DNA of 64,000 nucleotides from an uncultured Oscillospiraceae bacterium (GCA_934572465.1 CAKTLG010000003.1:1-64000); one strand, 5' to 3'; shown: positions 49,972-59,315, counted from the stretch's first letter. Notes: generated by a model from the sequence alone, not told the origin. Translations and numbers: made by a program.

Positions 49972-52147
49972 TCTCCACCCCGCAAACCCTGCGCACAAGG
50001 CGATAGATCAGCTCCGCAAGGAGCATGACGGCAAGGCCGATCAGAAGGCCGAACAGCATCCCCCAGCCGGTGCGCAGCAGGCTGATCAGAAACGGCGTGC
50101 GGATGTGCAGGAACGTGTTGACCACGCTCACGAGCCCAATGCTCATGCCCATGCCGAACACCATCGGCAGGAACTTCATCCCGCGGCGCAGCGACCAGAT
50201 GAAAAGCAGCAGCATCGGCCAGCCGATGAGCATTTCTTTCGTGCGCGGGCGGGCGATGAGCGCGTTTTCAAGGAAATTGCGGAATGCCAGCTCGCTGGCC
50301 GACGTGGTGGTGGAGTTGCCGGTGCGGTACATATAATAAACGAACACCAGCAGCATGAAGACCGCCGCGACCGCGATGACCACGACCGCGATGAACCAGC
50401 CGAGCTTCATCGGCGTCTGCATCAGCTTGGCAAAATAGGCGTTAAAGCGCTTGACGCGGCCCTTTTCCCCGCGCTGTCCCGCGTGGGCGAGCACCGCCTC
50501 GCGCGCGCCGGTCTCCTCATAGGCATAGACCAGAAGATAAGCGAGCATGAAAAGTCCGATGGGGATGAGCTGCATCAGCTTCACGCCGCGGTAGAGGTCG
50601 ATCTCGATGATATACGAGAGCTGCGAGAGCGCGGACGAGGCAAGCAGCGATCCGCCGAACGCCGTCAGAATGGTGCCAACGGCCGCTCCAAGTGTAAAGC
50701 CGATCAGCTTGCCAAAGCCGATGTGCGGTTCGTTTTTCCGCTTTTCCGCGAGCACGCGGCACAGCCCCACCGCCGCAAGCGACGGCATCACGATGCCGCC
50801 GGACATCGAGAGGAGGATCTTAAAGAGCGCGGGCTTGAGCACGGCAAGCCCCGTAAAGCCCAGCGCGCCGAGAACGAGCAGGCCATAGCGCCAGCGGTTG
50901 TCCATGAAGAAGAACATATCGAGCAGCAGCGTAAGAAGCGCCGCCGTACCGATGCCCTGCACGATCCCGAGCGCCATCGAGGGCGTTTTGAGCGTCATTG
51001 CAGGCACGCTTGCGTGCGTGTAGCCAAGGGGTATGAGGCGCGCGTCAAGATCCGTGAGCATCTGCTCATAGTCGGCGGGATCGGTGACGTAGGTCCACTC
51101 CTCCTCGTCCGCGCCCCAGCTGACGTCATTGTCCGGCTCAAGGATCATCTTCATGAAGATGACCTTGCAGTTGCGCTCGGCGATGGCGCGGAAGAACGTG
51201 TTCGTGATCTCCTCGGGGCCTTCATAGCCGCAGTACTGGTAGCGGTTCTGGATATAGGCCCACTCGTTGAACACGCGGATGCCGCGGTAGCCCGTGTCGT
51301 TCAGCAGTTCCTCGATGTCCGGCCAGACGAGGTTCTGGCTCTGGTCGTTCTGCTCGAACATGCCGACGCCGGCGCCGCTGTCGACGAGGTACTGCTTGAG
51401 CATATTCCAGCCCTCCTCGCTCTCGTAGCCGACGAGCTCCTCGCCGCTGTTCATGAAGTAGGGCGCGTTATAGTGCTCCAGCACCTTGATGTAGCTCTCG
51501 GCAAAGCGCGTGCCGTTCATGTCCTTCTGCGTCACGGTACGCGGGATGATCTGGTAGCCGTGGCGCTCCATCATCTCCGCCGTGTCCGGCCAGATGCCGA
51601 GGCACAGCTCGAGCAGCTTTTCGCCCTTCATGCCGTTTTTCTGCTGCTGGAGGAAGATGAAGCCATTCTCCCCGTCAAGGCAGGTCTTGGCTTCAAAGCC
51701 CTCGAAGCGCTCTTCATAGGCACTCAGCACCCACTCGTAGGCCGCGGCCGTGTCGGTGCAGATGATCGAATCGCTCACGTCCGCGCTTTCCCGCAGCCAC
51801 TGCGCGACCTCGGCGGGGTAATTCGTCTCCCAGCCGTAGCTCTCCATGGCCTTTTTCACAGTCATCGTGTGCACGGGAATGGCCGCGCTCTGGCTCAGGT
51901 CCATCGCGCTGGCTTCACCGAGGGCGACCTTGTCCACGCCGAGCGAGCGGAACAGATCGAGCCATTCGTCCTCCGTCTGCGAGGACTGGCGCGCCATGGC
52001 GCGCAGGCTCGAATAGTCAAGGATGATGTCGTAGTATTTGTTGTCCTCCTCCGCCTGCACGCGGCTTACGAGCGGCACAAGCGAGCTCAGCAGGCCGATC
52101 AGGGCAAGGATGACAAGGATGCGGTTCGTTTTCAGGATGCTTTTCAT
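49964..52147 (-). CDS. DUF5693 family membrane protein
   Basis: A 727-residue protein. An N-terminal signal/anchor helix (about 9-31) leads to a large extracytoplasmic domain (about 35-340; YYDIILDYSSLRAMARQS, ...WNMLKQYLVDSGAGVGMFEQ) that looks like a TIM-barrel-type fold, then about eight transmembrane helices to the C-terminus. Proteins of this family are commonly encoded next to csaB; the function is not established, but a place in cell-wall polysaccharide pyruvylation or export fits. It overlaps csaB-murJ by 8 nt. Confidence 0.82.
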   Translation of the reverse strand: MKSILKTNRILVILALIGLLSSLVPLVSRVQAEEDNKYYDIILDYSSLRAMARQSSQTEDEWLDLFRSLGVDKVALGEASAMDLSQSAAIPVHTMTVKKAMESYGWETNYPAEVAQWLRESADVSDSIICTDTAAAYEWVLSAYEERFEGFEAKTCLDGENGFIFLQQQKNGMKGEKLLELCLGIWPDTAEMMERHGYQIIPRTVTQKDMNGTRFAESYIKVLEHYNAPYFMNSGEELVGYESEEGWNMLKQYLVDSGAGVGMFEQNDQSQNLVWPDIEELLNDTGYRGIRVFNEWAYIQNRYQYCGYEGPEEITNTFFRAIAERNCKVIFMKMILEPDNDVSWGADEEEWTYVTDPADYEQMLTDLDARLIPLGYTHASVPAMTLKTPSMALGIVQGIGTAALLTLLLDMFFFMDNRWRYGLLVLGALGFTGLAVLKPALFKILLSMSGGIVMPSLAAVGLCRVLAEKRKNEPHIGFGKLIGFTLGAAVGTILTAFGGSLLASSALSQLSYIIEIDLYRGVKLMQLIPIGLFMLAYLLVYAYEETGAREAVLAHAGQRGEKGRVKRFNAYFAKLMQTPMKLGWFIAVVVIAVAAVFMLLVFVYYMYRTGNSTTTSASELAFRNFLENALIARPRTKEMLIGWPMLLLFIWSLRRGMKFLPMVFGMGMSIGLVSVVNTFLHIRTPFLISLLRTGWGMLFGLLIGLAVMLLAELIYRLVRRVCGVENG

Positions 52148-52184
52148 TTGCGTTAACTCCTCTTGCGGCGTTCCGCCGGTTTTA

Positions 52185-52787
52185 TCACAGTGTATCCAGC
52201 GTCACCGGCGTGCCGATGGTGCGGGCAATGGTATATATCCTGGCAGCGTCCTCGATGTACTCCGCGCGCAGGTACGCCTGCGCAAGATCGCTCCCCACGG
52301 CGAGGACGCCGTGATTGGCCAGCGTACAGCCGCCGCGGTCCCTGAGCGCGGGAACGGCGTTCTCGCCGACCGCCGCGGTCCCGGGCGTTGCGTAGGGCGC
52401 GCAGCGAACGTCGCCGCCGAGGAAAATGTGCGCCTCGATCAGCGCCGCTGGGATGCTCTGATGCGTCACGGCGAAGGCCGTCGCGTAGGGCGAATGCGTG
52501 TGGAAGACGGCGTTCGTCTCGCCATACGCCTTGTAAACGGCGGCGTGCATGCGCCACTCGCTCGAGGGCTGCAAAGCCCCCTCGAGCACCGTGCCGTCGA
52601 GCTTCATGCGCACGATGTCCTGCGCGCGCAGCACGTCGTAGCGCACGGAGGTCGGCGTGATGAGCATTTCATCAGGCGCGGCACGGCAGCTCATATTCCC
52701 GCTCGTGCCGGAAAAAAGCCCCGCACGGAACGCCTGCAGCGACTTATCCACGATTTCCTGCCGCAAGGACTGTAAAGTAGTTTCCAT
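52185..52787 (-). CDS. Class II aldolase/adducin family protein
   Basis: A 200-residue zinc-dependent aldolase or dehydratase. SGTSGNMSCR (phosphate binding), the catalytic Glu in PSSEWRMHAAVY, zinc ligands HTHSPYATAFA and ANHGVLAVG are present. Directly downstream of an mtnA-like gene, it could be 5-(methylthio)ribulose-1-phosphate or 5-deoxyribulose-1-phosphate aldolase, yielding DHAP and an aldehyde, or methylthioribulose-1-phosphate dehydratase (MtnB). The absence of other mtn genes favours the aldolase. Confidence 0.85.
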   Translation of the reverse strand: METTLQSLRQEIVDKSLQAFRAGLFSGTSGNMSCRAAPDEMLITPTSVRYDVLRAQDIVRMKLDGTVLEGALQPSSEWRMHAAVYKAYGETNAVFHTHSPYATAFAVTHQSIPAALIEAHIFLGGDVRCAPYATPGTAAVGENAVPALRDRGGCTLANHGVLAVGSDLAQAYLRAEYIEDAARIYTIARTIGTPVTLDTL

Positions 52788-53852
52788 TTATATCACCAGA
52801 TTGTCCGCTCCGATGCTGCCGTCTTCAAAATAGCGGTTCAGATCGTAGGGAGAATAGATGCCGAGGTCGGTCACGACGCCGGAGACAAGGTGCGGCGGCG
52901 TGATGTCGAAGGCGGGATAGTAGCCCTTCACGCCCTCCATCGCCGTGCGCACACCCATGGCCTGAAGCGTGAAGTTCGGGTCGCGCAGCTCGATGTGCAC
53001 GCTGTCCACCGTCCTGTGTCCCTGATCGGGCGCGCCGGTGACAAAGTACGGAATGCCCATGTACTTGGCGACGATCGCGTTCTGGAACGTGCCTACCTTA
53101 TTGACGACGTGGCCGTCGCAGCAGATGGCATCCGCCGCGGTGGTAAAGACGTCGACCTTCTCCTGCTGCATGACGAACGCGGGCATATTGTCGGAAATGA
53201 CCGTCACGTCAAAGCCCATGTCGTGGCAAACCGAAGCCGTCAGGCGCGCGCCCTGAAAATAGGGGCGCGTTTCGGGGCAGAAAAGCCGGATGCTCTTGCC
53301 GCGCCTTCTGCACTCGCGCAGCATCGTGCCGACGATCGTTTCGGCAAAGCAGTGCGTCATCACCGTGCCGTTATCTGGGAACATATCGACCAGATACGAG
53401 CCGATCTTCGCCATGCGGTCATAGCGCACGTTATTGAGCGCGATGGTCTTATCCCTGATGGCCTCGGCCACGTTCTCCCCCGCCGCCAGCGCGCGCTCCG
53501 CCTCCTTTAAGCAGATATCGCAGAGGATGCCCATTCGCTTTTGCGTCGTGGGCCGCGCGTGAGAGATGGTGTGCGCCGCTTTTCTAAGGTATGCCATCTG
53601 CTCATCCGCCGTCTTATCGCGGCATTCCCACGCCGCGAGCGCCATGCCCATCGGCACGGCGGTGTAGGGGCCAGCGCTCTGCGTCACCATGTCGGTGATG
53701 GCCTGCGCGACCTCTTCATGCGTATGGCAGGTGACGAATTCCACCTTTGCAGGGTAGATGCGCCTGTCCAGTATTCTCACTTTACCGTCCTCGAACCACG
53801 CCACATTTTCGTATCGCAGCAGGAAGGCAAGGTCCTTGTCCGCTCTCTCCAT
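52788..53852 (-). CDS. mtnA: MtnA-type 5-(methylthio)ribose-1-phosphate isomerase
   Basis: A 354-residue aldose-ketose isomerase of the eIF2B-like family. VPMGMALAAWEC (for the usual GA-A-G-A), GTVMTHCFAETIVGTMLREC, ETRPYFQGARLTA and VISDNMPAFVM, AICCDGHVVNKVGTFQNA are conserved, including the catalytic Cys (THC) and Asp (CDG) region. It may accept 5-deoxyribose 1-phosphate as well as the methylthio sugar. The stop codon abuts the ATG of the aldolase gene. Confidence 0.9.
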   Translation of the reverse strand: MERADKDLAFLLRYENVAWFEDGKVRILDRRIYPAKVEFVTCHTHEEVAQAITDMVTQSAGPYTAVPMGMALAAWECRDKTADEQMAYLRKAAHTISHARPTTQKRMGILCDICLKEAERALAAGENVAEAIRDKTIALNNVRYDRMAKIGSYLVDMFPDNGTVMTHCFAETIVGTMLRECRRRGKSIRLFCPETRPYFQGARLTASVCHDMGFDVTVISDNMPAFVMQQEKVDVFTTAADAICCDGHVVNKVGTFQNAIVAKYMGIPYFVTGAPDQGHRTVDSVHIELRDPNFTLQAMGVRTAMEGVKGYYPAFDITPPHLVSGVVTDLGIYSPYDLNRYFEDGSIGADNLVI

Positions 53853-53861
53853 TTGTCTCTC

Positions 53862-55166
53862 TCACTTTCTGTAAAGGCGCTCGACGGCGCGCTCCATGTC
53901 GGCGCGCACCTTCTCCGCGTCCAGCGTTTTGAATTCGCCGTTCTCATATAGGATCTTACCGTCCACCATCGTCATGCACACGTCGCCCGCCTGCGCCGCG
54001 CACGTGATGAGCGCGGGCGTATCAAAGTTGGGGTAAAGATGCGGGCGGCGCAGGTCGATGGCGATGATGTCCGCCTTTTTGCCGGCCTCGAGCGCGCCGG
54101 TATCCTCCCTGCCCTGCAATTTTGCGCCGTTGACGGTCGCCATATCCAGCACCTCGTTCGAACGGATGTGGGTGGGGTCGTGATGGTAGCCGTCGTGGAT
54201 GATCTCAGCCAGATGCATCTCCTCGAACATATTGAGATTATTGTTGCTGGCCGTGCCGTCGGTGCCGAGCGTCACGTTGATGCCCTTGTCCATCATCCGC
54301 CGGATGGGCGCAAAGCCGCTGCCGAGCTTCAGGTTCGACGTCGGGTTGTGCACAACGCTGACGCCGTGCGCTTTCAGAATGTCCATATCGCTCTCTGTGA
54401 CAAAAACGCAGTGCGCCGCCGCCGTGGGCGAGTCGAACGTGCCAAGGGCTTCGAACCACTCCGCCGGCGTTTTGCTGTAGCGTTCCACGCATTCACGCTG
54501 TTCGCGCGCGGTCTCGGAGAGGTGGATGTGCATACGTCCGCCCTTTTCGCGGCAGAGGTCGCTGTAGGCCTTTACGATATGGCTCTTGCAGGTGTACTCG
54601 GCATGGATGGAAAAGTCGATGCGGATGCGGCCGTCCGCCGCGCCGTGATACTTTTCAAAGAGCGCGAGCGATTCGGGGATCTGCGTGTTCTGCTCCACGG
54701 TCTGGCTTTCGTCGAAGCACTGTACGCAGCGGTTGAGATTCGCCTTGATGCCCGCCTCCTCGACCGCATGGACGGTCTCCTCGGGGAAAAAGTACATATC
54801 GGAAAAGCTCGTCGTGCCGCCCGCGATCATCTCAAGAAGCGCAAAGCGGCTCGCCGCCGCGATGTCCTCGCGCACGAGCCTGTCCTCGATCGGGAAGATG
54901 GCCTTGAAGAGCCAGTCCTGCAACGGAAGCCCGCTGCCGATGCCGCGCATGAGCGTCATGGCGATGTGGCTGTGGCAGTTGACGAGCCCCGGCATCAGGA
55001 GCCTGCCGCGCATATCCTTTTCCGCGTCATATGCCTGCTCCGGCCTATCCGTGCCGATGTAGTCGATGCATCCGCCGTCGACGCCGAGGAAGGCGCCGCG
55101 CAGCGTTTCATATCCTCCGTCCGCGTTCCGCCGCAGGATGTCCGCGCCGGTAAACAGTGTTCTCAC
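53862..55166 (-). CDS. mtaD: 5-methylthioadenosine/S-adenosylhomocysteine deaminase-like amidohydrolase
   Basis: A 434-residue metal-dependent hydrolase that deaminates MTA, SAH or 5'-deoxyadenosine to the inosine form. LLMPGLVNCHSHIAMTLMRG (metal HxH), SIHAEYTC, HIHLSETAREQ, AHCVFVTESD, and TLGTDGTASNNNLNM are typical. GTG start at 55166 behind GAGGAGGAG. It heads the mtaD-mtnA-aldolase operon; a nucleoside phosphorylase to link the steps is not in the window. Confidence 0.92.
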   Translation of the reverse strand: MRTLFTGADILRRNADGGYETLRGAFLGVDGGCIDYIGTDRPEQAYDAEKDMRGRLLMPGLVNCHSHIAMTLMRGIGSGLPLQDWLFKAIFPIEDRLVREDIAAASRFALLEMIAGGTTSFSDMYFFPEETVHAVEEAGIKANLNRCVQCFDESQTVEQNTQIPESLALFEKYHGAADGRIRIDFSIHAEYTCKSHIVKAYSDLCREKGGRMHIHLSETAREQRECVERYSKTPAEWFEALGTFDSPTAAAHCVFVTESDMDILKAHGVSVVHNPTSNLKLGSGFAPIRRMMDKGINVTLGTDGTASNNNLNMFEEMHLAEIIHDGYHHDPTHIRSNEVLDMATVNGAKLQGREDTGALEAGKKADIIAIDLRRPHLYPNFDTPALITCAAQAGDVCMTMVDGKILYENGEFKTLDAEKVRADMERAVERLYRK

Positions 55167-55206
55167 AAGGGGTCTCCTCCTCTTATCCCATAATTACTCA
55201 TGGTAA

Positions 55207-55235
55207 AGTGTATCACGCGCGGCGGCGGATTGCAA
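55207..55235 (-). promoter_or_regulatory. Promoter of mtaD-mtnA-aldolase
   Basis: TTGCAA (55230-55235), 17-bp spacer, TACACT (55207-55212) on the minus strand. Confidence 0.7.
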
Positions 55236-55323
55236 CGGGGAAAAACGGCGCTTTGCGCGCCCGGGCTGTTCGTGTCGACAAAAATTTTGCATTTTGCAAG
55301 TTGATTTCCTTAAAATTTCACTA

Positions 55324-55352
55324 TTGAAATCGTTAATATATGTGATTATAAT
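55324..55352 (+). promoter_or_regulatory. Promoter of asnA
   Basis: TTGAAA (55324-55329), 17-bp spacer, TATAAT (55347-55352), in a locally AT-rich stretch. Confidence 0.8.
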
Positions 55353-55385
55353 AAGCGCATATTTTTTCAAAGGAGTGAAACCGGC

Positions 55386-56393
55386 ATGAGCAGATCCTAC
55401 ATCCCGCAAGGCTACCATACCCCGCTGTCTGTCTATGAAATGCAGCGCGCCATCGAATTCATCAAGAGTAATTTTCAGGTCAATTTGAGCAATGCACTGA
55501 ATCTGCGCCGGGTCTCCGCCCCGCTGTTCGTCGAGGAGAACTCCGGTCTGAACGACAACCTCAACGGCGTGGAGCGCCCCGTCGGGTTCGACATTCCCGA
55601 TGTCGGCGCGAACGCGCAGGTCGTGCAGTCGCTGGCCAAGTGGAAGCGTCTGGCGCTCAAGCGCTACGAGTTCAAGGTCGGCAAGGGACTGTTCACCGAC
55701 ATGAACGCCATCCGCCGCGACGAGGAGGTCGACAACCTCCATTCCGTCTACGTTGACCAGTGGGACTGGGAAAAGGTCATCTCCGCGGACGACCGCAACG
55801 TTGATTACCTCAAGCGCACCGTGCGCGATATCGTCGGCGCCATCAGCGAGACGAGCGACGCGCTGAACATCGCCTTCCCCTCTCTGCACACCAAGCTCCC
55901 CAGCGAGGTCTACTTCATTACGACGCAGGAGCTCGAGGATATGTATCCCGACCTGACGCCCAAGCAGCGCGAGGACGAGATCTGCAAGCAGAAGGGCGTC
56001 GTCTTCGTCATGCAGATCGGCAAGCTCCTCAAGTCCGGCATCAAGCACGACGGCCGCGCCCCCGACTATGACGACTGGGAGCTCAACGGCGATATCCTCT
56101 ACTGGAACGAGGTCCTTGGCCATGCCTTCGAGGTCTCCTCGATGGGCATCCGCGTCGACCCGCAGTCGCTCGACGCACAGCTGACGATCGCCGGCTGCGA
56201 CGACCGCCGCGCTCTGCCGTTCCACAAGATGCTGCTTGCCGGCGAGCTGCCGCTGACGATGGGCGGCGGCATCGGCCAGAGCAGACTCTGCATGCTGCTC
56301 ATCGGCACGGCGCACATCGGCGAGGTGCAGGTCTCCCTCTGGGACGAGGCCACGCACAAGGTCTGCGAGGACGCCGGCGTGCTGCTTCTGTAA
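55386..56393 (+). CDS. asnA: Aspartate-ammonia ligase (asparagine synthetase A)
   Basis: A 335-residue ammonia-dependent asparagine synthetase with a class II tRNA-synthetase-like fold. VSAPLFVEENSGLNDNLNGVERPV, KWKRLALKRYEF, DMNAIRRDEEVDNLHSVYVDQWDWEKVI, and GGGIGQSRLCMLLIG are diagnostic. AAAGGAGTGAAA precedes the ATG. Single-gene unit. Confidence 0.97.
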   Translation: MSRSYIPQGYHTPLSVYEMQRAIEFIKSNFQVNLSNALNLRRVSAPLFVEENSGLNDNLNGVERPVGFDIPDVGANAQVVQSLAKWKRLALKRYEFKVGKGLFTDMNAIRRDEEVDNLHSVYVDQWDWEKVISADDRNVDYLKRTVRDIVGAISETSDALNIAFPSLHTKLPSEVYFITTQELEDMYPDLTPKQREDEICKQKGVVFVMQIGKLLKSGIKHDGRAPDYDDWELNGDILYWNEVLGHAFEVSSMGIRVDPQSLDAQLTIAGCDDRRALPFHKMLLAGELPLTMGGGIGQSRLCMLLIGTAHIGEVQVSLWDEATHKVCEDAGVLLL

Positions 56394-56402
56394 GCATTCC
56401 AA

Positions 56403-56439
56403 AAATAAGGCGCTCTTCCGTCGGAAGAGCGCCTTATTT
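56403..56439 (+). terminator. Terminator of asnA
   Basis: AAATAAGGCGCTCTTCC-GTC-GGAAGAGCGCCTTATTT, perfect 17-bp stem. Confidence 0.9.
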
Positions 56440-56597
56440 CTGAGAAAATCCCGCTGCGTTCTGCGCCTCGGTCGCTCGCTCGAAGCGAACGATCCGACGC
56501 TCACTCCGCGCAAAGTGTTTTCTGCCACGCATATGTCGCGGCAGAAAACGAATCAACCCGTTTTCACGTCTGCGGGCGCGCAATTCAGCCGTTATGT
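56440..56597. other. Non-coding interval with hairpins
   Basis: No gene. The stretch holds several small inverted repeats, such as GTTTTCTGCC / GGCAGAAAAC (56516-56549) and TCGCTCG-CTCGAAGCGA, resembling the hairpin-rich spacers seen at 21.6 and 43.7 kb, but I did not find a matching copy. Confidence 0.5.
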
Positions 56598-56636
56598 GAA
56601 AAGAGCGCTTTCCGATGTTGGAAAGCGCTCTCTTTC
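56598..56636. terminator. Terminator of the cysE-GNAT unit
   Basis: AGAGCGCTTTCC-GATGTT-GGAAAGCGCTCT with A- and T-rich flanks; usable by transcripts from either side. Confidence 0.8.
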
Positions 56637-57104
56637 TTATTCTTCACAACGCAGACGGTAAACATCGCAGCCGTCCGCGCGGCCCTCATAGGAAAAGCCG
56701 TGCCGGCGCGCGATATGCGCGCTCACCGCCTGTTCGGGCGCGCACTCGATCACCGCGTCCTTCCCCTCCCGCCGCGCAAGCGCGGCCAGAAGACCGGTCA
56801 TCTCGTCCGCATAGCCCTGATGCCAGAAGTCCGGCTTGAGCACCCAGCCGAGCTCGCGGCTGTGCGCGTCGTAATCGTGGTAGATCGCGTAGCCGATGAA
56901 TTCCCCCGCCGCGCTTTCCGCGGCGTAAACGAGCGGCGGCTCACAAAGTCCTGCCTGCTGCAGAAAGCGCTCCGTCTGCGCGCGGGTAAAGGGCGGCTCC
57001 AGCCAGCGCATCACCGCTTCATCCGAGAGCAGGGCATATAATTCGTCCAGATCCCCGCTCCGCATCGTCCGCAAGCGGACGCGGGCGCTCTCCGTCAGGA
57101 TCAT
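56637..57104 (-). CDS. GNAT family N-acetyltransferase
   Basis: A 155-residue acetyl-CoA-dependent acyltransferase, RimJ/RimL-like: starts with VRLRTMRSGDLDELYALLSDEAVMRWL, then FIGYAIYHDY and the acetyl-CoA loop LKPDFWHQGYADEMTGLL, ending HIARRHGFSYEGRADG. Substrate unknown. It overlaps the serine acetyltransferase stop by ATGA, so the two are co-expressed. Confidence 0.9.
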   Translation of the reverse strand: MILTESARVRLRTMRSGDLDELYALLSDEAVMRWLEPPFTRAQTERFLQQAGLCEPPLVYAAESAAGEFIGYAIYHDYDAHSRELGWVLKPDFWHQGYADEMTGLLAALARREGKDAVIECAPEQAVSAHIARRHGFSYEGRADGCDVYRLRCEE

Positions 57105-57991
57105 CCCTTGTGCCGCTTGCCGCGGAAGGTCAGCTCCGGCGTCTTAATGCTCACGACCGTGTCGCTCTCCACCGACGAGCTCAAAAATACGTTGCCGCCG
57201 ATGACCACGTTGTCTCCGATCTCCGTCGCGCCGCCGAGCAGCGTAGAGTTCGCGTAGATGACGACATTGCTGCCGATCTTGGGGTGGCGGCGCACGTCGG
57301 GATCCGTCGGCATACCGACGGGCGAAAGCGCGCCGAGCGTCGCGCCCTGATAGAGCTTGACATTGTTGCCGATGACCGTCGTCTCGCCGACGACGATGCC
57401 CGTGCCGTGGTCGATGAAGAAGTATTCACCGATCTGCGCGCCGGGGTTGATATCGATGCCCGTCTGGGAGTGGGCGTACTCGGTCATCATGCGCGGGATC
57501 ATCGCCACCTTGCGCGCGTAGAGCTCGTGCGCGATGCGGTAGATGAAGATGGCGAACAGGCCCGGATAGGACAGAATGACCTCCTCCATGCTGTAGGCCG
57601 CGGGGTCGCCGTCGAAGTTCGCGGCAAGATCCTTCATCAGCAGCTCCTGAATGGCGGGCATACGCTCGATAAAGCCGTTGCTGATCTCGCAGGCACGCTC
57701 GTAGTTCTCCTCGCTTTCCGCCATCGTCAGCGCGACCTGACGCGTCAGCTTCTCGTGGATATGCTCCATCAGCAGCGCGCTGTACTGCTCGGGCGGCAGC
57801 TTCAAAAGGTCGCGGTTGCCGTAATATACGGGGAACAGCAGCTTCTGACAGTCGCGGATGATCTCGATGACCGCATCGCGCGAGGGCATACGCAGCGCAT
57901 CGCCGTACATGGGGATCTCGGAGCTGCGGTAATTCTCCGCCACGCGCGCCGCCGCGGCGCGGATGATGTCGTTCTTTTTTTCCTTATCCAT
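57101..57991 (-). CDS. cysE: Serine O-acetyltransferase (EpsC/SatA type)
   Basis: A 296-residue enzyme activating serine for cysteine synthesis. The N-terminal 170 residues are helical; the C-terminus is a left-handed beta-helix with hexapeptide repeats (GAQIGEYFFIDHGTGIVVGETTVIGNNVKLYQGATLG). The catalytic His pair (FIDHG; RHPKIG) is present. It is longer at the N-terminus than E. coli CysE, as usual in the EpsC-like subgroup. Start at 57991 follows GGGGAGG. No cysK neighbour. Confidence 0.92.
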   Translation of the reverse strand: MDKEKKNDIIRAAAARVAENYRSSEIPMYGDALRMPSRDAVIEIIRDCQKLLFPVYYGNRDLLKLPPEQYSALLMEHIHEKLTRQVALTMAESEENYERACEISNGFIERMPAIQELLMKDLAANFDGDPAAYSMEEVILSYPGLFAIFIYRIAHELYARKVAMIPRMMTEYAHSQTGIDINPGAQIGEYFFIDHGTGIVVGETTVIGNNVKLYQGATLGALSPVGMPTDPDVRRHPKIGSNVVIYANSTLLGGATEIGDNVVIGGNVFLSSSVESDTVVSIKTPELTFRGKRHKG

Positions 57992-58034
57992 ACGATAGAC
58001 CTCCCCGTCCAATGGGATACATCATTAGAGGGAA

Positions 58035-58063
58035 ATTATACCCCCTGAACGCCGCAAAATCAA
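58035..58063 (-). promoter_or_regulatory. Promoter of cysE
   Basis: TTGATT (58058-58063), 17-bp spacer, TATAAT (58035-58040) on the minus strand; leader only about 40 nt. Confidence 0.8.
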
Positions 58064-58077
58064 GAGAAACCGCGGAA

Positions 58078-58102
58078 AAAAGCGGCCTGAGCGGCCGCTT
58101 TT
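58078..58102 (-). terminator. Terminator of the MoxR-VWA unit
   Basis: AAAAGCGGCC-GCTCA-GGCCGCTTTTTT on the minus strand, 10 nt after the stop. Confidence 0.85.
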
Positions 58103-58112
58103 CGTCTCTGCG

Positions 58113-59309
58113 TTATCGGTTCACGAGCAGCTTTTTCATGCCGCGCTCCAATCCGTCTACCGTCAGCGGGTACATATCCACGACCCTGGCAATGTAGCCG
58201 TAGCTTTCCCCCCAGTAGCCGCCCCAGCGCGGCGGCTCCTCGGGGTTGAGCCAGATGAGATGATCGTAGCGCTCGCAAAAGCGTCTGAGCTGATCGAGGC
58301 CCGACCAGCGCGCCTCACCGGTGCGGGAATCGTAGCGCTTCTCCGTCAGCTCGTACATATCCATCAGCGCGTCGCCGACTAAGATGACCTTGTAGTCGCT
58401 GCCGAAGTTCTGCAGCACCCAGTCCGTGGCCACGGCGTGCTCGCGCCACATGCGCGGGTCGGTGTAGACATTGGAATAGATGCAGTTGTGGAAGTAGTAG
58501 ACATGCAGCTCCTTGAAGTGGTTGGACTGCTTTGCCGCCTGAAAGAGCATGGAGCAAAGGCGCGAATAATACTCCATCGACCCGCCGGAGTCCATCAGCA
58601 TCAGCACCTTGACGCTGTTGCGGCGCGGGCGCTTGTAGCGGACGGACAGCGTGCCGGCATTGTCGCAGGTATCGCGAATGGTGCCGTCCACGTCGAACTC
58701 TGTTCTCTCCCCCATCGTCTGCGCCGAATACTGGCGCAGCAGACGGAAGGCCATCTGGAACTGCCGGATATCGAGCACGTTGTCCTTGCGGAAGTCCCGG
58801 AACCTGCGCTCCCCCGCCACCTGAAACGCGCGGCGGTGCATGCTCTTTCCCCCCACGCGGATGCCCTGCGGGCTGTGGCCGCTGTTGCCGAAGTTCGAGT
58901 AGCCGCGCGTACCGATCCAGTACGAGCCGCCGTTGTGCTCCTCGGTCTGCTCCTTGAGGCGCTCCTCAAACATTCTGAGGATCTCCTCTATGCTTTTTTC
59001 CTCATAGCCCTGCGTCTTGAGAAAGCGGCGCAGCTCCTCGAGCGCGTTTTCCGGATGATCCAGCCAGTTCAGCAGCTCTTCGGGCAGGTCGCCCTCATAG
59101 GGCACGCCGTCGAAGTATTCAAGAAAGATCTGGTCGAACTTGTCGTAATCCGCCTCGGACTTGACGAGCACCGCACGGCAGAGCTCATAAAAGCCCGTGA
59201 GCGAGGCGCGCTGCAAATTCAGCATCAGCCCCTCGACAAGCGTCATCCACTCGTTCAGACTGACGCGGAAGCCGTGTGCGCGCAGCAGATAGAAAAATCC
59301 TGTAAACAT
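58113..59309 (-). CDS. CoxE-like von Willebrand A domain protein
   Basis: A 398-residue protein: helical N-terminal region (about 1-130), Gly/Ser-rich and basic middle, and a C-terminal VWA domain from about 230 with the MIDAS motif DSGGSM and later GDALMDMYEL. Such proteins work with MoxR AAA ATPases as metal-dependent adaptors or chaperones for enzyme maturation. It follows the MoxR gene by 6 nt. The client is not apparent. Confidence 0.9.
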   Translation of the reverse strand: MFTGFFYLLRAHGFRVSLNEWMTLVEGLMLNLQRASLTGFYELCRAVLVKSEADYDKFDQIFLEYFDGVPYEGDLPEELLNWLDHPENALEELRRFLKTQGYEEKSIEEILRMFEERLKEQTEEHNGGSYWIGTRGYSNFGNSGHSPQGIRVGGKSMHRRAFQVAGERRFRDFRKDNVLDIRQFQMAFRLLRQYSAQTMGERTEFDVDGTIRDTCDNAGTLSVRYKRPRRNSVKVLMLMDSGGSMEYYSRLCSMLFQAAKQSNHFKELHVYYFHNCIYSNVYTDPRMWREHAVATDWVLQNFGSDYKVILVGDALMDMYELTEKRYDSRTGEARWSGLDQLRRFCERYDHLIWLNPEEPPRWGGYWGESYGYIARVVDMYPLTVDGLERGMKKLLVNR

Positions 59310-59315
59310 GGCGTT

